Assembly (NCBI GenBank): GCA_017391465.1
Contig: JAFOYH010000126.1
Location: 1-13,072, forward strand
Length of the DNA: 13,072 bases
Origin: Lachnospiraceae bacterium
GTDB taxonomy: Bacteria; Bacillota_A; Clostridia; Lachnospirales; Lachnospiraceae
Direction of reading: 5' to 3'
Shown: piece after piece, positions 6,801-13,039 of the stretch
Layout of the letters: every line of letters starts with the position of its first letter
Numbering within the stretch: position 1 is the stretch's first letter
Program-made: the position numbers and the translations under genes
The notes under the pieces: model-generated
The model's database searches: none
What the model was told of the DNA's origin: nothing
Seen by the model: the letters and a program-made list of their open reading frames with translations, nothing else

Positions 6801-8475
6801 GGCTTCGACAGACCCTCGTTTGCATGATAACGGTTACTGTAGAGCTGTTTTAAATCCAACAGCCTCAAATTTGAAGGATGCCTTAAGTTCATTTGATGGA
6901 AGAGCTGATGAAGGACCGCAGATGATCGCTTTATTGAATGAAACCCTCGATTCGGATCATGTAAGTATATGGGATCATTCGGAAGACCATACAACTCTTG
7001 GAATGGCCCATAGTGCGGTGCCTGTACTTCCGAATCCATATACATCGTATAGCTATGCGGATGCGTACTATATCGGGAAAAAGACAAACCTGGCAAGCGA
7101 TCTGATTGCCTATTTGAATGGAATTCAGTTCCAGGAATACACATGGAAGAATGTTCTTAAAAACAAGACCGATCTCGAGTTTGAGGATCCAATCGGTAAA
7201 GGAATGGAAGTTAAAGGAGAACCAATCTTAAGATTTGGTGTGAACAATTATGAACCAACGTCTGCAGAGAGCGTTGGTAATCGAACAACCTATGTGTATG
7301 ATTATGAAGTAACCTATGCACAGGCATATCCGGATAATGTTCATTCAGATAATATGGATGTGAAAGAAGTTTTTGATTTGTCAGGAATTAGTGTTCAGGT
7401 AACAACAGAAGGGAAAGGAACAGATGCATTGCAGACGATTCGGATGTTTATTCCACAAGAGCTCGTTCCCGTTGTATATCCTGAAAAATATGGTAAGTTT
7501 TTATATAAAGAAGAACCATTGAGATTCATCTATAAAGTGGGTTTAACGGATGCATCCATGGAAGATTGTAAAGCAATTGGTTCAGACGAAACAAGAACTT
7601 ACTCTGTAAATCGTTCGGATGAAATAACAACGGCAGCATCATATACACCAAATAAGGGTAAAAAGGTAGTTCAGCAATTAGAAAATAACGGTAAATTAAT
7701 TCTTAAAAAAGATGCAAAAGCCATTACAGCCACAATGAAATGGCCGGATACGGAGAAGCATGATTCGATTCAAATGTATCTTCTTGCGGATGGTGCAGTG
7801 GTAGATACAAAGGAATTGTCTTCGAAAAACAATTGGACCTATACATGGACTTCATTGCCGAAGGTTGACTATCGAACGAATAAAATGATTCATTATTCTG
7901 TATCTGAAAATTATGCAGCAGGATATACGCCATCCACAGAATTCCTTGCAAAGGGTAAGGCTGTTTCAACAGATACTTTCCTTGTTACGAATATAAAATC
8001 CAAAGAACCACTGACATTGACAATCCAGACGACAAATCATTCCGGAGTGACATTAGAGGGTTCCGTGTTTGATCTGTATATCATCAATCCGAATGATGCA
8101 GGAGCTGTTCAGATTCCTGGCACAGAAGAGACGGGTATGTTGATCAGGCACGAGATTCAGGTAGGAGAAGATGGTTTGACTATGGAGATTCCAGGAGAAG
8201 ATCATGCATATTATCTGGTTGAAATTGCAGCTCCGGAAAGTTTTGAACTTGTGAAGGCACCGATCAAATTTGCTGTAGAAGATGAGAACATATTAATATC
8301 TGAAGATAATGGTATGGCCAGCGTGTCAGGGAACACCATTTCTGTTGTTAATGATGCAATCTATGAACTTCCGGCGGCAGAAGGGATGAAAACAACACTC
8401 TTCTATGTTATTGGTACCGTTCTGGCTCTTGGTTCTGTTGTTTTGATTGTTACTAAAAAACGTATGGATCAATGA
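3823..8475 (+). CDS. Giant surface protein: His/Cys repeats, CHAP, VWA, Cna-B, sorting signal
   Basis: A 1550-residue exported, probably sortase-attached protein, adhesin- or tip-pilin-like. Order: basic n-region (KKQRRRRLWKR) and hydrophobic signal segment (25-48); His/Cys repeat region (54-269); CHAP amidase/peptidase domain (about 295-445) with C340 in GDWCAMF, H400 in DHVGLV and N424 in IEGNC; a stretch without a recognised fold (about 455-720); VWA domain (about 738-1100) with MIDAS D746-x-S748-x-S750, a TFT region near 871-873 and D907 in LISDGG; an unassigned beta-rich stretch; a Cna-B-like domain (about 1290-1395, SVSENYAAGYTP); a SpaA-like domain (about 1400-1490); LPAAEG (1516-1521), a membrane helix and the tail KKRMDQ. 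VWA and Cna-B domains suggest adhesion with isopeptide-stabilised stalks; CHAP suggests peptidoglycan cleavage. GTG start chosen by its ribosome binding site; TTG at 3796 is the alternative. It sits between signal peptidase and sortase, which should process it. Confidence 0.9.
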   Translation: MDQKFLDKIQNQLKKQRRRRLWKRVVSVLGIAVVFCTLSALILPAITLSDTAYCGIEEHVHEDACYNKTLICNLSEEETAEVHEHTESCYALKKDLVCPLEEGLKHVHDESCISIENRLTCGQEEKEGHVHSEQCMMTETVFVCGLEGDPTHVHEAGCSQEQTTIICGLEESEGHVHTESCYTEITTEVCGLTEEAHVHTNTCWKEYPVLICEIDTDNAEETCEHTEEEAETCEHRDKVDQTHKHTDACYQKELICKVEEHKHEIRCFSNPKADLESAADWERTLPHHLSGDIRKDVITIAQSQLGYTESDENYIVTEDEQIRGYTRYGQWYGSPYGDWCAMFASFCLSYANADVPLGAACSSWIRQLKSNGIYWEPDEYIPTSGDIIFFDWGVNNTPDHVGLVVEVIPAKDGQPARVKTIEGNCSDCVMYMTYNLNNPVIFGYGEIVPTERKKDEGNIQEGDFWKRIESFNEIQENDKLLIVSAERNMALTYDKKSSKVGTSVILEQVNGHEDYYEIFDRDNHSMMEEEHLNSIFSVSDISNNGIQLKCAGETNAYLVLNDTIFGSDAATLNVQKQSSENIWKLSDGKHYLTFTQDIPFISSKTATQSDAQRDMLIFRWTKTSLDIPADAASVSNVLTIPEEPEYNTMIPSDEIEGVTAINGLDGFTVRYASDPATSDILEKIEGLDAENGKILTDKSVIYGKDDFGAITSYEEGTFGVTLSAVGQTSAVKGHAEPALDVVIILDTSNSMINKSQEFIDTDGDIRMTWAVNEVNCVIDAIMAQPENRVGLVTFSDASQVVLPLDHYTTENGQYVDLEHDASQKDDTAFADRDQTENNYDLNINENVKNKAGKTLSFDFLYGSGNPNWEGTFTQSGIQEAADLLLNNGDTVDDNGTPKQPVILLISDGGPTLCSSNYKSPLDGPIYGKFGHIEENVNDSDIGDDLDRTDSNRYGIHGYYTILTAQYYKNRVGSHYGVQTKFVTVGVGIDRHQTASTDPRLHDNGYCRAVLNPTASNLKDALSSFDGRADEGPQMIALLNETLDSDHVSIWDHSEDHTTLGMAHSAVPVLPNPYTSYSYADAYYIGKKTNLASDLIAYLNGIQFQEYTWKNVLKNKTDLEFEDPIGKGMEVKGEPILRFGVNNYEPTSAESVGNRTTYVYDYEVTYAQAYPDNVHSDNMDVKEVFDLSGISVQVTTEGKGTDALQTIRMFIPQELVPVVYPEKYGKFLYKEEPLRFIYKVGLTDASMEDCKAIGSDETRTYSVNRSDEITTAASYTPNKGKKVVQQLENNGKLILKKDAKAITATMKWPDTEKHDSIQMYLLADGAVVDTKELSSKNNWTYTWTSLPKVDYRTNKMIHYSVSENYAAGYTPSTEFLAKGKAVSTDTFLVTNIKSKEPLTLTIQTTNHSGVTLEGSVFDLYIINPNDAGAVQIPGTEETGMLIRHEIQVGEDGLTMEIPGEDHAYYLVEIAAPESFELVKAPIKFAVEDENILISEDNGMASVSGNTISVVNDAIYELPAAEGMKTTLFYVIGTVLALGSVVLIVTKKRMDQ
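3982..4629 (+). repeat. Protein-level tandem repeat: nine H-x-H-x3-C motifs
   Basis: Residues 54-269 of the surface protein contain nine H-x-H-x3-C units: HVHEDAC, HEHTESC, HVHDESC, HVHSEQC, HVHEAGC, HVHTESC, HVHTNTC, HKHTDAC and HKHEIRC. The first eight are each followed by a second Cys after 6 or 8 residues, often leading to CGLEE and the next unit. The linkers are acidic. Each unit offers two His and two Cys, the ligand set of a small zinc site; disulphide pairing is the alternative. DNA-level identity between units is modest, so these are old, diverged repeats under protein-level constraint. Similar HVH/HTH...CY repeats occur at the N-terminus of large surface proteins of gut Clostridia as I recall them, with no function known to me. 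Confidence 0.88.
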
Positions 8476-8508
8476 TTGAGCAACAAGATAAGATAAAATG
8501 TTTGTTGT

Positions 8509-8534
8509 GACCTGAGTTCTCAGGAACTTGGGTC
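8509..8534 (+). other. Stable hairpin between surface-protein and sortase genes, no T tract
   Basis: An 11-bp stem (8509-8519 with 8524-8534, two G-T pairs) closes on the tetraloop TCAG. It is followed by ATAATAGC, not a T run, so it is not a standard terminator. It lies 34 nt after the surface-protein stop and 9 nt before the sortase ribosome binding site. A weaker inverted repeat, CAACAA/TTGTTG (8481-8486/8502-8507), lies just upstream. It may set relative expression of pilin and sortase by mRNA processing, 3'-end protection or partial attenuation; this is inference. Confidence 0.6.
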
Positions 8535-8542
8535 ATAATAGC

Positions 8543-8548
8543 AAGGAG
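8543..8548 (+). promoter_or_regulatory. Ribosome binding site for the sortase
   Basis: AAGGAG is 9 nt before ATG 8558. It rules out the upstream in-frame TTG at 8528, which lies inside the hairpin. Confidence 0.8.
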
Positions 8549-8557
8549 AATGCTGTA

Positions 8558-9376
8558 ATGAAGCAGAACAGAATATACATCATTTTAATATTTGTATTAA
8601 TTACAGGGATCTTCCTGTTGCTGTATCCCTCTATCAAAGATTATAGAAATTCAATGGATCAGTTAGAACTGGCTGCATCTTATGATGAACAGATTGCGAA
8701 GTTGGATAATAATACATATGAAAAATTATGGGATACGGCAGAAGCGTATAATCAAACACTTTCGGAAGATGTCGAACGTTTTCTGTTTACTGAAGAGGAT
8801 GAGGAGAATTATCATGCCTTATTAAATGTTTCGGGGAATGGAATGATGTCATACATAGAGATTCCGAATTTGTCCTGTGTTCTTCCGATATACCATGGTA
8901 CTTCAGAAGAAGTATTGCAGAGTGCTGTTGGTCATGTTCAGGGAAGTTCCTTGCCGGTTGGTGGCAGCAGCAGTCATTGTGTACTGTCCGGACATCGAGG
9001 CTTGCCAAACGCAAAACTTTTTTCAGATTTAGATCAGTTGCGGGAAGGTGATGTATTTATGATACATACTCTGGATACAACGCTTACATATGAAGTGGAT
9101 CAGATTCATATTATACTTTCCCATGAGATTCATGATATTGATATCGTCAAAGACGAAGATTTATGTACATTAGTTACATGTACACCTTATGGTGAAAATT
9201 CACATCGTTTATTAGTTCGGGGCCATCGTATTGAAAATATAGAAAATGTGTATGATGTTCGAATCATAGCCGATGCCGTACAGGTTGAACCTGAGATTGT
9301 TGCCTGGGTGTTAGCAGTTTCTGCTTTATTGCTGATCGGACTTGGAGCAATGATTTGTGAGAGAAAATATCGATAA
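8558..9376 (+). CDS. Class C (pilus-type) sortase
   Basis: A membrane transpeptidase that cleaves sorting signals and joins surface proteins to each other or to the wall. The 272-residue protein has an N-terminal membrane helix (about 4-23), an extracytoplasmic sortase barrel, and a C-terminal membrane helix (about 245-266) with a basic end, the two-anchor topology of class C enzymes. Catalytic residues are H146 in LSGHRG, C208 in LVTCTPYG and R217 in NSHRLLVRGHR. The YIEIP and LPIYHGTSEEVLQ-AVGH stretches are also class C hallmarks. The segment before the barrel (ERFLFTEED) does not show the DP-F/W lid motif usual for this class. It follows the surface protein by 82 nt, and that protein is its only visible substrate; the gap carries a hairpin without a T run. 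ATG 8558 is chosen by its AAGGAG. Confidence 0.93.
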   Translation: MKQNRIYIILIFVLITGIFLLLYPSIKDYRNSMDQLELAASYDEQIAKLDNNTYEKLWDTAEAYNQTLSEDVERFLFTEEDEENYHALLNVSGNGMMSYIEIPNLSCVLPIYHGTSEEVLQSAVGHVQGSSLPVGGSSSHCVLSGHRGLPNAKLFSDLDQLREGDVFMIHTLDTTLTYEVDQIHIILSHEIHDIDIVKDEDLCTLVTCTPYGENSHRLLVRGHRIENIENVYDVRIIADAVQVEPEIVAWVLAVSALLLIGLGAMICERKYR

Positions 9377-9416
9377 AATAAGCATTTATACAATGGATAA
9401 AATTTCAGAGATTAGG

Positions 9417-9450
9417 AAGAACGTTTGAAAGCAGAGAGGCTCAAGTTCTT
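9417..9450 (+). other. Bulged hairpin between sortase and rsmD
   Basis: AAGAAC (9417-9422) pairs with GTTCTT (9445-9450), and TTGA (9425-9428) with TCAA (9441-9444), with a 2-nt bulge. No T tract follows, so a terminator is doubtful. In the 115-nt gap (9377-9491) I see no clear promoter; a TACAAT at 9389-9394 lacks a matching -35. rsmD may be read from upstream, or from a promoter I cannot recognise. Confidence 0.35.
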
Positions 9451-9474
9451 ATAGAAACTTTCGAATAAGCATAG

Positions 9475-9480
9475 AAGGAG
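9475..9480 (+). promoter_or_regulatory. Ribosome binding site for rsmD
   Basis: AAGGAG ends 11 nt before ATG 9492. An in-frame GTG at 9480 overlaps this site and so cannot be served by it. ATG 9492 also gives the MRVIAG start typical of the family. Confidence 0.75.
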
Positions 9481-9491
9481 TGAAAAGATTA

Positions 9492-10052
9492 ATGAGAGTT
9501 ATTGCAGGAAAGGCGAAAGGTCGCCAGCTTATCGCGCCGGAAGGCTTAAATACACGTCCGATTATGGCGAAGATGAAAGAAGCACTTTTTAGCATGTGGC
9601 AGTTTGATATTTACGGCGCACGTTTTCTGGATTTGTTTGCAGGCAGTGGCAGTATGGGAATTGAAGCAATCAGCCGTGGCGCCAAAAGAGCAGCATTTGT
9701 TGAGATGGACCGTAATGCTGTTGAAGTGATTAAAAAGAACTTAAAGACTTGTCATTTTATGGATGAAGCGGATGTTTATCAGGACGATGTGTTTGCACGT
9801 TTAAAATGGTTTCGGAATATGGGTCAGAAATTCGACATTATCTATCTGGATCCGCCATTTACTGTAGAATCTATATTTATTCCTGTTATGGAAGCTTTGG
9901 CAGAAGCAGATATACTGGATATTAATGGATGTATTGCCATTCGTTCACTGAAAGAAAAAGAAATGCCGGAAACGTTTGGTAAGTTATACAAATATAAAAA
10001 GAAGGTATATGGTATTTCGGCAATTCATTTTTATCGTGTTGAAGAGGTATAA
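9492..10052 (+). CDS. rsmD: 16S rRNA (guanine-966-N2)-methyltransferase RsmD
   Basis: Methylates N2 of G966 (E. coli numbering) in 16S rRNA, using S-adenosylmethionine, in the small-subunit head. The 186-residue length is typical. Visible features are the N-terminal MRVIAG-KGR-L and TRP-----KEALF stretches of the family, SAM-binding motif I LDLFAGSGSMGIEA (46-59), an acidic motif II residue in FVEMD, and the catalytic motif IV DPPF (120-123), which is the N2-guanine methyltransferase form of (D/N)PPY/F. It is a housekeeping gene that happens to follow the sortase. In many Clostridia rsmD is followed by coaD, but here a terminator and a convergent gene follow directly. The frame also allows GTG at 9480, four codons earlier. 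Confidence 0.94.
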   Translation: MRVIAGKAKGRQLIAPEGLNTRPIMAKMKEALFSMWQFDIYGARFLDLFAGSGSMGIEAISRGAKRAAFVEMDRNAVEVIKKNLKTCHFMDEADVYQDDVFARLKWFRNMGQKFDIIYLDPPFTVESIFIPVMEALAEADILDINGCIAIRSLKEKEMPETFGKLYKYKKKVYGISAIHFYRVEEV

Positions 10053-10056
10053 AAAG

Positions 10057-10098
10057 AGCGTCTTATATGTGTATTTTATTATACACGTATAAGACGCT
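10057..10098. terminator. Bidirectional intrinsic terminator between rsmD and the EAL gene
   Basis: An 18-bp stem (10057-10074 with 10081-10098, one G-T pair) closes on a 6-nt loop. On the + strand it runs into TTTT; on the - strand it runs into CTTTTT. It starts 5 nt after the rsmD stop and ends 11 nt before the last base of the convergent EAL gene, so it should end transcripts of both. Confidence 0.9.
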
Positions 10099-10108
10099 TT
10101 TGTGGTTT

Positions 10109-12028
10109 TTAATCAGATAATCCTAAGGTGTTATAAAATTCCAGGAGATGTTCTTCGTCCATAGGTTGTGCGTAATGAAAACCTTGAATTTTATCCACAC
10201 CCTGATTGACGAGAAATTCGATATCGTCTGAAGTTTCTGCACCTTCTGCAATCACATCAAAATCCATATTGTGGAAAAGTGTAGTCAATGTGCTTACAAC
10301 AGGCTGTACAAGATGATCAGACTGTGAAGTTCGAGTCATACTTGAGTCGAGTTTAACCGCCTGAAGCGGTAATTGCAGGATGCACTGGAAATTGGAATAT
10401 CCGGTGCCGAAGTCGTCAAGATAAAAACGATATCCGTCTTGATTTAAACGATACATCAATGCTTTTGTTATTTCAAACTTATCCAGAATATCGCGTTCTG
10501 TAAATTCCAGACAAATGCGATGATGCTCAATGCCCGCATTATTGACAATGTTATTCAGTCGAATGATAAATCCTTTTTCAAGTAACTGGTTCATTGGAAT
10601 GTTGATGGAAACGCTGACCCAATTCAGTTCAGGATGTTCACTTAAAAAAGCACATACATTCTCAACGACAAACCAGGTGATGGAACGGACGCATCCGGTT
10701 TCTTCGGCAAGAGGAATGAATTCTGCAGGACTGATCATACTTCCATCAGGCTCTCTTAAACGAACAAGAGCTTCCATAGAACAAAACTTTTGATTGTGTA
10801 AGCAGTAAATCGGCTGATACCATACTTCAAAGCCATATTTTTTATGGATGTTCTGCATACGCTCGATGAGATAACGTTTGCGATGCATCTGTTTGCCAAG
10901 CTCAGGATTATAACGAATATAATGGTTTTTTTTCAAATAAGATACAGAAATGGCATATTCAAGTTTTTCATATAACTCGGCAGCATCAGAGTCGTTTTCG
11001 TCGGAAATATATTCAGCGACAACATATTCAAATTTTAAAATTTCATCTTTAAATGAAGTACGGTTTTCAAGAAAATCCAAAAGAATGCCACAGTATTCTT
11101 CGGCACTGGCCTGATTGGAAAATGGGATTGTCAGTGCAAATACCGTTCCATTCATATGAAATGCTGTACTGGCAGGGATAAGTTTTTCAAGTGAAAAAGC
11201 AAACTGATATAAAATTTCATTACCAATAAGATGTCCGTATTTTTGATTGATCATTCGAAAATTTTTAATGTTGATCAGGAATGACTGGAACTTCTGTTTC
11301 TTTTTTATGCGGTTTTCAATGTCATGGAAAAAACGATGACGATCGTTCAATTTAGTCAGACTGTGAATACCCGTATGCTGACCCTGAAAACTCAGGAAAA
11401 GAATAACATCAACCAGTGCCATGATAATTCCGTTCATCATGACCTCGGGATTGATTCGCTGGATGATGATACATACGGTAACAATAGGGAAAATCTGAAT
11501 AACAATTCGTCGCATTGAACGGGTTGCATTCTTTCGGTTTCGAATGTAGCAGATGAGAACAAGAAACATCTGACATATTGTGATGACATAACCAAGACCG
11601 TTCAATGGTCCTCGGGTATAGATTCCGGAAGTATCGAAATAGAATAAACAACCATTCCATAAATTCGAGATGACAGCAAGCATATAAATGATTAAAAGAA
11701 TGGAAAGGCCGATGCATGCATTTTTCATACAATGCTGATCGGTGGTGTGCTCCAGAATTCGATTAAACAAAAATAAGGCAATCGAAGATGTCGTAATAAT
11801 GTTGATGACAAAATATAATGTGTTGATGGTTATATTTAGCCATAGAGGACTATTGGCGATAGTCAGTAACTGACAGGTAATAATATCAATAAATGTAGTT
11901 AGTCCGGTTAAAAGTAAACAGGACACAAAAAGTTTGTCAATGCGGTCTAAATAGCGTTTACTGTCGTAATAAAATAAAAACAGTGCAAAAACAAGACCAA
12001 GTGCAAGATAATCTGTAATAAAGATCAT
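10109..12028 (-). CDS. 7-TM protein with degenerate GGDEF and intact EAL domain (c-di-GMP phosphodiesterase)
   Basis: A 639-residue membrane protein predicted to hydrolyse cyclic di-GMP to pGpG in the cytoplasm. About seven hydrophobic helices fill residues 4-215 and could sense a signal in or across the membrane. A GGDEF-fold domain follows (about 225-385), but its active-site motif reads NGTVF (293-297), so cyclase activity should be lost. The EAL domain (about 390-635) keeps its key residues: EAL (419-421), the Asn in SINIP, the Glu in LEFTERD, DDFGTGYS (538-545), the Lys in AVKLDSS, the Glu in IAEGAET and the Gln in IQGFHYAQP. Such hybrids usually act as phosphodiesterases, with the dead GGDEF as a regulatory or GTP-binding domain. 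It lies 39 nt behind the kinase gene on the same strand, probably in one transcript. The ATG at 12028 has only a weak purine-rich site before it. Confidence 0.92.
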   Translation of the reverse strand: MIFITDYLALGLVFALFLFYYDSKRYLDRIDKLFVSCLLLTGLTTFIDIITCQLLTIANSPLWLNITINTLYFVINIITTSSIALFLFNRILEHTTDQHCMKNACIGLSILLIIYMLAVISNLWNGCLFYFDTSGIYTRGPLNGLGYVITICQMFLVLICYIRNRKNATRSMRRIVIQIFPIVTVCIIIQRINPEVMMNGIIMALVDVILFLSFQGQHTGIHSLTKLNDRHRFFHDIENRIKKKQKFQSFLINIKNFRMINQKYGHLIGNEILYQFAFSLEKLIPASTAFHMNGTVFALTIPFSNQASAEEYCGILLDFLENRTSFKDEILKFEYVVAEYISDENDSDAAELYEKLEYAISVSYLKKNHYIRYNPELGKQMHRKRYLIERMQNIHKKYGFEVWYQPIYCLHNQKFCSMEALVRLREPDGSMISPAEFIPLAEETGCVRSITWFVVENVCAFLSEHPELNWVSVSINIPMNQLLEKGFIIRLNNIVNNAGIEHHRICLEFTERDILDKFEITKALMYRLNQDGYRFYLDDFGTGYSNFQCILQLPLQAVKLDSSMTRTSQSDHLVQPVVSTLTTLFHNMDFDVIAEGAETSDDIEFLVNQGVDKIQGFHYAQPMDEEHLLEFYNTLGLSD

Positions 12029-12067
12029 ATGAACACGCTTTCTATTATAATAAAGGATGATTTATTT

Positions 12068-12745
12068 TTAATGCAATGTTGCATTGTAAGAACCTTTGAT
12101 ACGAAGAATCAAATGCCGTTTCCAGTTCGGAAAATGGGCATAGGATCTTTCGGCAAGAAGGGTATTTTCAATTTCCTGAAGTGTTTCTTCTACAGTTCGT
12201 GTAAAGGTTTTTGAAATCTTACGATAATGATTGTCGCGTTCCATACGCAGCGTACGTATGATGCTGTCGTCTGCTGTAAGAGAGACGATCAGGTCATAAT
12301 GCATATATTCAGAAGCCTGAATTGAGTCCAGAAAAAGTCCTTCAATAATATATAATTCCGTTGGGGTAAAATGTGTCTTATTTCCCCATCCGGTGCCGCG
12401 GACGTAACATTCTTTGTTAATGGAACGTTGATTCATGAGTTGGTTTAGATCATGATTCAACTGTTCCCAGTCAAAATGCTCTGGTTTAAGATATGAACTG
12501 TCAAGACGATTCCAGAAATTAGTTCCTGCGCGATATCGTTTGTTTAAGTAATTATCTGTGGATAGAATCTGGGCAGAATAACCATATTGAATCAGGCAAT
12601 TCACAAGCATATTTGAGAATGTGCTTTTTCCAACACTGCTTATTCCTGTGACAGCAATTACCTGGCGTTCATGTTCCAGCATATCATGGGCAATCATATC
12701 AGCAATCTCTTTATATTGATAAATTTTGTGTTTCAAAAACTCCAT
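12068..12745 (-). CDS. Uridine-kinase-like P-loop kinase
   Basis: A 225-residue cytoplasmic protein of the uridine kinase/phosphoribulokinase P-loop family, expected to phosphorylate a small nucleoside- or sugar-like substrate with ATP. Walker A is GISSVGKS (34-41). STDNYL takes the place of the DD-YY/DNFY substrate-binding motif of uridine kinases, HFDWEQL matches the usual PxxFDW segment, YIIEGLFLDS corresponds to their EG motif, and RTLRMERD resembles the Arg-rich lid. Family membership is convincing; the substrate is not. The chosen ATG at 12745 is preceded by GGAG 11 nt away. An in-frame ATG at 12778 adds 11 residues but has no ribosome binding site and lies 4 nt from a TACAAT that may be a -10 box, so transcripts would begin at or after it. 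It is followed at 39 nt by the EAL-domain gene. Confidence 0.82.
   Translation of the reverse strand: MEFLKHKIYQYKEIADMIAHDMLEHERQVIAVTGISSVGKSTFSNMLVNCLIQYGYSAQILSTDNYLNKRYRAGTNFWNRLDSSYLKPEHFDWEQLNHDLNQLMNQRSINKECYVRGTGWGNKTHFTPTELYIIEGLFLDSIQASEYMHYDLIVSLTADDSIIRTLRMERDNHYRKISKTFTRTVEETLQEIENTLLAERSYAHFPNWKRHLILRIKGSYNATLH
12070..12085. repeat. Palindrome AATGCAA-TG-TTGCATT at the kinase stop
   Basis: A perfect 7-bp inverted repeat with a 2-nt spacer overlaps the kinase stop codon (12068-12070) and lies about 42 nt upstream of the EAL start. On the - strand its downstream arm contains TTGCAT, which is 18 nt before a TATTAT (12052-12047). So it could overlap the -35 of a weak internal promoter, or be a protein-binding operator. 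No T run follows it on the - strand, so it is not a terminator for the kinase. Confidence 0.4.
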
Positions 12746-12782
12746 TTTTTCAAAAACTCCAGAAAAATTGTAATACATTTTG

Positions 12783-12788
12783 ATTGTA
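12783..12788 (-). promoter_or_regulatory. Possible -10 box for the kinase/EAL unit
   Basis: On the - strand TACAAT lies 37 nt before the chosen kinase start at 12745, giving a leader of about 30 nt that includes the GGAG site. I see no good -35 at the expected distance, so this is a weak call. The intergenic stretch 12779-12890 otherwise holds only a small GAACA/TGTTC inverted repeat (12846-12850/12856-12860) and no gene. Confidence 0.35.
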
Positions 12789-12890
12789 GCACATTATTGT
12801 AAGGATTTGAAGAGGTGTTTCAGTAATGTACGTGTTTTTTCGATAGAACATAAGTTGTTCAGGAGACTATTATAGAGATAAAAATAAAAT

Positions 12891-12919
12891 TTGACTTTTT
12901 ATCTTCGGAGGAGTAAGAT
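12891..12919 (+). promoter_or_regulatory. Promoter of the TPP riboswitch transcript
   Basis: TTGACT (12891-12896) and TAAGAT (12914-12919) are separated by exactly 17 nt, a good SigA-type arrangement. Transcription would begin near 12925-12927, just before the riboswitch aptamer. Confidence 0.7.
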
Positions 12920-12933
12920 TATTTTGTGACTAA

Positions 12934-13021
12934 AAGGGGTGCTGGCAATTCGGCTGGCTGAGACAGGATAGCGTTATCCTGGACCCATAAACCTGATCTG
13001 GATAATGCCAGCGTAGGAAGC
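12934..13021 (+). ncRNA. TPP riboswitch (THI element) aptamer
   Basis: Binds thiamine pyrophosphate in the nascent RNA and switches off thiamine genes. The conserved THI-box blocks are all present in order: GGGGTGCT (12936-12943), GGCTGAGAC (12956-12964), a P3 variable hairpin, ACCC (12983-12986), ACCTGATCTGGATAATGCCA (12991-13010) and GCGTAGGAAG (13011-13020). A CTAAAA/TTTTAG pair (12930-12935/13027-13032) could extend the closing stem. The target gene is past the window end; a thiamine synthesis or transport gene on the + strand is expected. Confidence 0.95.
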
Positions 13022-13039
13022 ATGCATTTTAGATGAAGT

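Noticed and set aside
6707..7144. 145-residue - strand open frame inside the VWA region
   Set aside because: Shadow of the long + strand gene, with no recognisable motifs.
8509..8534. Intrinsic terminator between surface protein and sortase
   Set aside because: The stem is strong but is followed by ATAATAGC and not a T run.
10109..12028. Active diguanylate cyclase
   Set aside because: The GGDEF motif is NGTVF, lacking both Gly-Gly and the catalytic acidic pair.
12846..12860. GAACA/TGTTC hairpin as a terminator
   Set aside because: The stem is only 5 bp, no T run follows, and no gene runs into it on the + strand.
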